Part shown: one piece after another, positions 59,427 through 64,000 of the stretch
Numbering within the stretch: position 1 is the stretch's first letter
Layout of the letters: each line of letters starts with the position of its first letter
Assembly (NCBI RefSeq): GCF_005144585.1
Contig: NZ_SSMQ01000011.1
Location: forward strand, 1 to 64,000
Length of the DNA stretch: 64,000 bases
Source: Polyangium fumosum
GTDB lineage: Bacteria > Myxococcota_A > Polyangia > Polyangiales > Polyangiaceae
Direction: 5' to 3'
Program-made: the position numbers and the translations under genes
Notes under the pieces: generated by a model
What the model saw: the letters and a program-made list of their open reading frames with translations, nothing else
Databases searched by the model: none
What the model was told of the DNA's origin: nothing

Positions 59427-60272
59427 ATGTCCGCTGCCCGCGATTTCCTGCGCGCCGAGCTCGAACGTGAATACAGCGCGTGGTTCGGCCTGCCGCCGCG
59501 CTCGTTCCTCGACGGCGTGGTCGAAGCGTGGATGGCCGACGATACGAACTCGAAGCATCGCTTCGACACGATCGAGGCCGCGCTGCCCTCGGCGAAGCGG
59601 ATCCTCGACATGGCCTCGGGCTGCGGGAGCGCCGTGTTCTACGGGCTGCTCCACGGCTACGACATGGTCGGGATCGATCCCGAGGGGTGGAAACACACCT
59701 TCAACGGGATGAAGGCGAAGGAGCGCGGCTACCCCGCGGAGTGGATGAGCCGCTTCCACGACGGCGTGGGCGAAGCGCTCCCGTTCCCCGACGACGATTT
59801 CGACTGCGTGACGAGCTACCAGACGATCGAGCACGTGCAGGACGTCGACCGCGTGCTCGCGGAGCTCGTGCGCGTGACGCGGGCCGGCGGCGGGATCCAC
59901 CTCCGCTGCCCGGACTACCGCGGCACGTTCGAGGGGCATTACCGGCTGCCCTGGCTGCCGCTCTTCCCGCGGCCGTTCGCGCGCGCCTACCTGCGGGCGC
60001 TCGGCAAGCCGACGGCGGGTCTCGACACGATCCAGTACATCACGAAGGGCCGCGTCGTGCGGATCCTGCGGGCGCTTTCATCGCGGAGGCCGGGGCTCCG
60101 GCTGCGGATCGTGGACCTCGATCGGGAGGCGTTCGCCGCGGGGCGGGAGCGGCTCCCGGGCGAGTTTTCGTGGTGGAAGGCGAAGCGGTATGCGCGGGGG
60201 CTCTTCCGCGAGGAGACGAGCGTGAACCTCTTCGTGTACGTCGAGGCGAAGGGAACGAAGGGCCGGCCGTGA
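59427..60272 (+). CDS. SAM-dependent methyltransferase (class I)
   Basis: 281 residues. SAM motifs: KRILDMASGCGSAVFYGLLH, MVGIDPEGWKHTFNGMKAKE, GEALPFPDDDFDCVTSYQTI and ELVRVTRAGGGIHLRCPDYR. The C-terminal half is specific and ends in ETSVNLFVYVEAKG. It heads a plus-strand operon with tight overlaps: the epimerase gene starts within its stop (GTGA). Probably acts on a sugar nucleotide or glycan. Confidence 0.85.
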   Translation: MSAARDFLRAELEREYSAWFGLPPRSFLDGVVEAWMADDTNSKHRFDTIEAALPSAKRILDMASGCGSAVFYGLLHGYDMVGIDPEGWKHTFNGMKAKERGYPAEWMSRFHDGVGEALPFPDDDFDCVTSYQTIEHVQDVDRVLAELVRVTRAGGGIHLRCPDYRGTFEGHYRLPWLPLFPRPFARAYLRALGKPTAGLDTIQYITKGRVVRILRALSSRRPGLRLRIVDLDREAFAAGRERLPGEFSWWKAKRYARGLFREETSVNLFVYVEAKGTKGRP

Positions 60273-61219
60273 GCCGCCTCCGCGTGCTGATCACGGGCGC
60301 GACGGGGTTCCTCGGCGCGCACGTGACGCGAGCGCTGCTCGACCAGGAAGCGCGCCTGACGCTGCTCGCGCGGCCGAGCTCGGAGCTCGGGCGGCTCTTT
60401 CGCGTGGCCGGGACGCGGCTCGATCGCACGGAGCTTCGCAGGGTCGATCTCGGCGCGGCGGAGGCGGTCCGCGCGGAGATGTCGCGGGCGCAGCCCGAGG
60501 TCGTGATCCACCTGGCGGCCGACGCGCGCGCCCGTGCTCCCGAGGACGAGGTCGAGGCGATGCGCGCGCTCCACGTGGGCGTGACGCGTGGGCTCGCGGA
60601 GGCTTCGATCGAGCTGGGCGCGCGGCTCGTCGTGGTGTCGACGAGCGACGTGTACGGCAAGCTCCCTTCGCCGCATGACGCGGAAGGTGAGGTCGCGCCG
60701 CGGACGCCATATGCGCGCACGAAGGCCGAGGCGGACGCGATGGTGCTCGGGCCGCTGCGTGACCAGGGCCTCTCGGCCGTCGTGCTCAGGCCGTACCTCG
60801 TGTACGGGCCAGGCGCGCAGCCGCGACAGCTCTTGCCCGCGCTCATCGCCGCTTGCCTCGCAGGTCGAGATTTCCCGATGACCGACGGCCTCCAGCGGCG
60901 CGATTTCGTGTACGTGGGCGACGTGGCCCGCGCGGTGGCCCTCGCCGCGACGGCGCCCGACGCCGTGGGGCGCGTGATCGACCTCTGCACGGGCGTGCCG
61001 CGGCAAGTCGCCGACGTGGTGCGCCTCGTCGTCGATCGCATCCAGCCGGCGCACGGCGGGCCCGTGCTCGGCGCGACGGCGCGCCCCGCGGACGAGCCCG
61101 AAGCGCACTACGGCGATCCCGCGCCCGCGGAGGCGCGGCTCGGGTGGAAGCCCGAGGTGTCGCTGGAGGAGGGCATCGATCGCACGATCGAAGCGGCTCG
61201 GGAGGAGCGTTCCAAGTGA
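60269..61219 (+). CDS. NAD-dependent sugar epimerase/dehydratase (extended SDR)
   Basis: 316 residues from the GTG at 60269. NAD site RVLITGATGFLGAHVTRALL, then VVIHLAADARA, the catalytic STSDVYGKLPS and YARTK (Y-x3-K), and VLRPYLVYGPG. The C-terminal part LQRRDFVYVGDVARAVALAA and EARLGWKPEVSLEEGI is typical of UDP/GDP-sugar epimerases. Substrate cannot be fixed from sequence. It is translationally coupled to both neighbours. Confidence 0.88.
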   Translation: MSRLRVLITGATGFLGAHVTRALLDQEARLTLLARPSSELGRLFRVAGTRLDRTELRRVDLGAAEAVRAEMSRAQPEVVIHLAADARARAPEDEVEAMRALHVGVTRGLAEASIELGARLVVVSTSDVYGKLPSPHDAEGEVAPRTPYARTKAEADAMVLGPLRDQGLSAVVLRPYLVYGPGAQPRQLLPALIAACLAGRDFPMTDGLQRRDFVYVGDVARAVALAATAPDAVGRVIDLCTGVPRQVADVVRLVVDRIQPAHGGPVLGATARPADEPEAHYGDPAPAEARLGWKPEVSLEEGIDRTIEAAREERSK

Positions 61220-62397
61220 GCGGCCCCGAGCCCGCGCGCCCCGCCGTCGCGTTCCTCCTCGGGACGGCGTTCTCGTTCACCGAGACGTTCCTCTTCAACC
61301 AGATGCGCTCCCTCACGCGGTACCAGGCGATCACGCTCTGCAACCGCGTCGCCAACGAGGAGCGTTTCCCCTGGACCGAGCCGCGGATCCTCGGGCGAAG
61401 GCAGCCTTCGAAGATCGGCCAGGCGCTCCGCCCGCTGCACGGGAGGCTCACGCTCGATCCGGCGTGGATGCGGGCGCTCGAAGAGACGCGCGCGACGGTG
61501 CTGCATGGTCAGTTCGGCACGAATGGGCTCATCGCCGCGGTGTACGGCAAGAAGCTCGGGTTGCCGGTCGTCACCTCGTTCTACGGCGGCGACGTCGGCA
61601 TCCTCCTCGAACCGCGGAAGCACCTGCGGCGCTACTGGCACTACATCCTCGGCAAGCGCGCGCTCTTCGAGGGAAGTGATCTCGTGCTCGTGCTCTCGAC
61701 CGCGATGCGCGACGATCTCGTGCGGCTCGGATGTCCCGCCTCGAAGCTCCGCATCCACCCGAACGGCGTGGACCTCGAGCGCTTCCGCCCGGCGCCGCGC
61801 GCCGATCGCACAGGGCCGCTCTCGGTCGTGATGTGTGGCCGCGAGATCGAGAAGAAGGGATTCGCCCATGGCTTCCGCGCGGTGCATCGGGCGCGGGCCG
61901 CGGGCGTGGATCTACGCGTGCGTTGGCTCCCGGCGCCTGGGCCGCTCGGCGCGCCTTTGCGTGCGCTCATCGAGGAGCTCGGGCTCGGGCCCCACGTCGA
62001 GATCCTCGATCCGAAGACGGATCCCGCCGTCGTGATGCGCGAGAGTGAGCTCATGCTCTGCCCCTCGGTGACGGCGGCGGACGGCGACAAGGAAGGTGTG
62101 CCCACGGTGCTCGTGGAGGCCGCCGGGACGGGCTTGCCCGCGATCGCGAGCCGGCACGCGGGGATCCCGGAGATCGTGGTCGATGGTGAGAGCGGTTTGC
62201 TCTACGCCGAACGTGACGAGGAGGGCCTCGCCGCGGGCCTCGTGCGCCTCGCGAAGGACGTATCGCTCCGCGCGCGCATGGGCGAGGCGGCGCGGCAGAA
62301 AGCGCTCGCGACCTACGACGCGCGCAAGCTCGCCATCACGCTGGAGGCGCACTACGACGCGCTAGCCGCGCTTGCTCTGCGTCGGTCTCTCGATTAA
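61216..62397 (+). CDS. Family 4 glycosyltransferase
   Basis: 393 residues from the GTG overlapping the epimerase stop. GT-B fold: the N-terminal half has VLHGQFGTNGLIAAVYGKKL and VVTSFYGGDVG; the C-terminal half has KLRIHPNGVDLERFRPA, SVVMCGREIEKKG, the donor-binding region LMLCPSVTAADGDKEGVPTV then LVEAAGTGLPAIAS, and GIPEIVVDGESGLLYAERDE. The E-x7-E motif is in the EGVPTVLVEA stretch. It probably adds a hexose in surface-polysaccharide assembly. Confidence 0.9.
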   Translation: MSGPEPARPAVAFLLGTAFSFTETFLFNQMRSLTRYQAITLCNRVANEERFPWTEPRILGRRQPSKIGQALRPLHGRLTLDPAWMRALEETRATVLHGQFGTNGLIAAVYGKKLGLPVVTSFYGGDVGILLEPRKHLRRYWHYILGKRALFEGSDLVLVLSTAMRDDLVRLGCPASKLRIHPNGVDLERFRPAPRADRTGPLSVVMCGREIEKKGFAHGFRAVHRARAAGVDLRVRWLPAPGPLGAPLRALIEELGLGPHVEILDPKTDPAVVMRESELMLCPSVTAADGDKEGVPTVLVEAAGTGLPAIASRHAGIPEIVVDGESGLLYAERDEEGLAAGLVRLAKDVSLRARMGEAARQKALATYDARKLAITLEAHYDALAALALRRSLD

Positions 62398-62409
62398 ACG
62401 CTTTTGGCC

Positions 62410-63198
62410 GTGTCGCGTGAAAAGGTCGTCATCCTCGCGGGTGGCCAGGGGATGCGTCTCCGGGAGGAGACCGAGTTTCGGCCGAAGCCGATGATCACCA
62501 TCGGGGATCGTCCGATCCTCTGGCACATCATGAAGAGCTACGCGCACCACGGGCTGCGCGACTTCATCGTGTGCCTCGGCTACCGGGGCGAGGTCATCAA
62601 GCAGTACTTCCTCGACTACCGCGCCATGAGCCGCGACTTCACGCTGGATCTCGGCAAGGGCGGCGCGATCACGCTGCACGAGTCGCCGGCCGCCGAAGAA
62701 GAAGATTTCCGGGTGACGCTCGCCGAGACCGGCCAGCGCGCGATGACCGGGGCGCGTATCAAGCGCATCGAGAAGTACGTCGATACGGACACGTTTTGCG
62801 TGACCTACGGCGACGGCGTGTCGAACGTGGACATCGGGCGGCTGCTCGCGTTCCACCGGGAGCACGGGCGTATCGGCACGGTGACGGGCGTCTTCCCGCA
62901 GTCGCGTTTCGGCGAGCTGCTCCGCGACGGCTCGCGTGTCGTCGAGTTCAACGAGAAGCCGCTCATGCACGACGGCTGCATCAACGGCGGGTTTTTCGTC
63001 TTCAGCCGCAAGTTCTTCGACTACCTCGAGGACGACGACGGCTGCGTGCTCGAAGGAAAACCCCTCGCGCGGCTGGCGAAGGACGGCGAGCTGATGGTCT
63101 ACGAGCACCGCGGCTTCTGGCAGTGCATGGACACGATGCGTGATCTGGAGATGCTCCGGAGCCTCTGGACAGGAGGAGCGCCGTGGAAGGTCTGGTGA
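62410..63198 (+). CDS. rfbF: Glucose-1-phosphate cytidylyltransferase
   Basis: 262 residues from the GTG at 62410; a TTG at 62404 is also in frame. It makes CDP-glucose from CTP and glucose-1-phosphate. Family blocks: [105 protein letters not shown] and [14 protein letters not shown]. Length is normal. The rfbG gene overlaps its 3' end by 16 bp, the standard pair for CDP-4-keto-6-deoxyglucose. Confidence 0.93.
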   Translation: MSREKVVILAGGQGMRLREETEFRPKPMITIGDRPILWHIMKSYAHHGLRDFIVCLGYRGEVIKQYFLDYRAMSRDFTLDLGKGGAITLHESPAAEEEDFRVTLAETGQRAMTGARIKRIEKYVDTDTFCVTYGDGVSNVDIGRLLAFHREHGRIGTVTGVFPQSRFGELLRDGSRVVEFNEKPLMHDGCINGGFFVFSRKFFDYLEDDDGCVLEGKPLARLAKDGELMVYEHRGFWQCMDTMRDLEMLRSLWTGGAPWKVW

Positions 63199-64000
63199 GG
63201 GACGAGGAGGCGGATCGCGCGTTCTTCCGCGATCGGAACGTCCTCGTCACGGGCGCGACGGGGCTGCTCGGATCGTGGCTCAGCGAGCGGCTCGTGTCGC
63301 TCGGCGCGAACGTCGTGGGCCTCGTGCGCGATTTCGTGCCCACGTCGAGGCTCTTCGTTGCAGGGTCGAAGGGGACGACGATCGCCGAGGGCATGACGCT
63401 CGTGAGCGGCGACATCCGCGACCGCGAGCTGCTCGAACGCGTGATGGGCGAGCACGAGATCGACTCGGTCTTCCACCTCGCCGCGCAGACCATCGTGGGC
63501 ATCGCGAACGCGAACCCGGTGAGCACGTTCGAGAGCAACGTCGCCGGCGCGTGGAACGTGTTCGAGGCGGCGCGCAGGTCGCCGAAGGTGCGCCGCGTGT
63601 TGCTCGCGTCGAGCGACAAGGCCTACGGCTCGCACGAGACGTTGCCCTACACCGAGGCGATGGCGCTGCGGGGCGAGCACCCGTATGACGTCTCGAAGTC
63701 GTGTGCAGACCTCATCGCCCGGACGTACTGGGTGACCTACCGGCTGCCCATCACCATCACCCGCTGCGCGAACCTCTACGGCGGCGGGGATCTCAACTGG
63801 AACCGCATCGTGCCCGGCGTGATCCGCGACATCGTCGCCGGCCGCAGGCCCGTCATCCGCAGCGACGGCACGCTCATCCGCGACTACCTCTACGTGGAAG
63901 ACGCGGTCGACGCGTACCTCGATCTCGCCCGCGCGATGGAAGATCCCGCCGTCCACGGCGAGGCCTTCAACATCTCGGCGGGCAACCAGCTCACGGTGCT
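63183..64000 (+). CDS. rfbG: CDP-glucose 4,6-dehydratase (partial, runs off the right edge)
   Basis: 272 residues are visible from the GTG at 63183. Extended [43 protein letters not shown], the catalytic region [30 protein letters not shown] (Y-x3-K), [20 protein letters not shown] and [20 protein letters not shown]. The [13 protein letters not shown] block separates RfbG from GDP-mannose dehydratases. It converts CDP-glucose to CDP-4-keto-6-deoxyglucose. Its start lies in the rfbF 3' end. Confidence 0.92.
   Translation, partial: MEGLVRDEEADRAFFRDRNVLVTGATGLLGSWLSERLVSLGANVVGLVRDFVPTSRLFVAGSKGTTIAEGMTLVSGDIRDRELLERVMGEHEIDSVFHLAAQTIVGIANANPVSTFESNVAGAWNVFEAARRSPKVRRVLLASSDKAYGSHETLPYTEAMALRGEHPYDVSKSCADLIARTYWVTYRLPITITRCANLYGGGDLNWNRIVPGVIRDIVAGRRPVIRSDGTLIRDYLYVEDAVDAYLDLARAMEDPAVHGEAFNISAGNQLTV

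Noticed and set aside
1-64000. tRNA, rRNA or riboswitch genes
   Set aside because: I looked for T-loop-like GGTTCGAATCC words, rRNA signatures and common riboswitch cores and saw none that could be supported; a covariance-model scan would be decisive.

Overview
The window looks like chromosomal DNA of a myxobacterium, most likely of the Polyangiales (Sorangium/Polyangium-like). The reasons are very high GC with strong third-position GC bias, GTG starts, short ATGA/GTGA gene overlaps, many Cys-rich lipoproteins with Gly/Ser or acidic linkers, TPR-PEGA proteins, a Hanks-type kinase, and type VI secretion (T6SS) parts with DUF2169. No rRNA, tRNA or CRISPR array was seen.

Layout. 1-3416 holds the start of a small gene running off the left edge, a repeat-rich non-coding stretch, one Pro-rich hypothetical protein and an IS66 orfB scrap. 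3417-12881 is a T6SS effector cassette: vgrG, PAAR, DUF4123 adaptor, short Rhs toxin and immunity gene, facing a DUF2169 protein. 13122-15923 is a membrane-anchored GTPase with a C-terminally anchored partner. 15932-19777 (minus) is an operon of Ser/Thr kinase, TPR-PEGA protein and Cys-rich lipoprotein.

19890-38677 carries three versions of a related module: a sigma-70-like factor with a hydrophobic C-terminal segment, a secreted TPR-PEGA protein and a Cys-rich lipoprotein. Copy A (19890-22300) is decayed and split by an internally deleted IS66-type element with a clear 8-bp target duplication. Copy B (24959-28288, plus) and copy C (38677-34848, minus) look intact. Copies B and C are each accompanied by a small protein with an SDG-x-(I/V/L)-YV motif. 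Between A and B is an island of lower apparent GC with a decayed vgrG, an IS110 scrap and a possible orphan effector/lipoprotein pair. Downstream of copy C is a TldD/PmbA-family protein whose three zinc ligands are all replaced.

38771-50311 is an accessory and probable defence region. It has small lipoproteins, an S24-like protein, a DnaQ-BRCT-DUF2510 exonuclease, and a 2178-residue protein that joins a nitrilase domain, a NACHT NTPase, pentapeptide repeats, WD40 repeats and a C-terminal SIR2 domain. Decayed partial copies of this gene and of the small gene before it lie nearby. I regard this NLR-like protein as the most exciting item in the window.

50823-64000 is conserved or housekeeping DNA: accC, xseA-aroE-glycogen debranching enzyme, then a surface-glycan cluster of glycosyltransferases, methyltransferases, an epimerase and rfbF-rfbG for CDP-4-keto-6-deoxyglucose synthesis. 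The last gene runs off the right edge.
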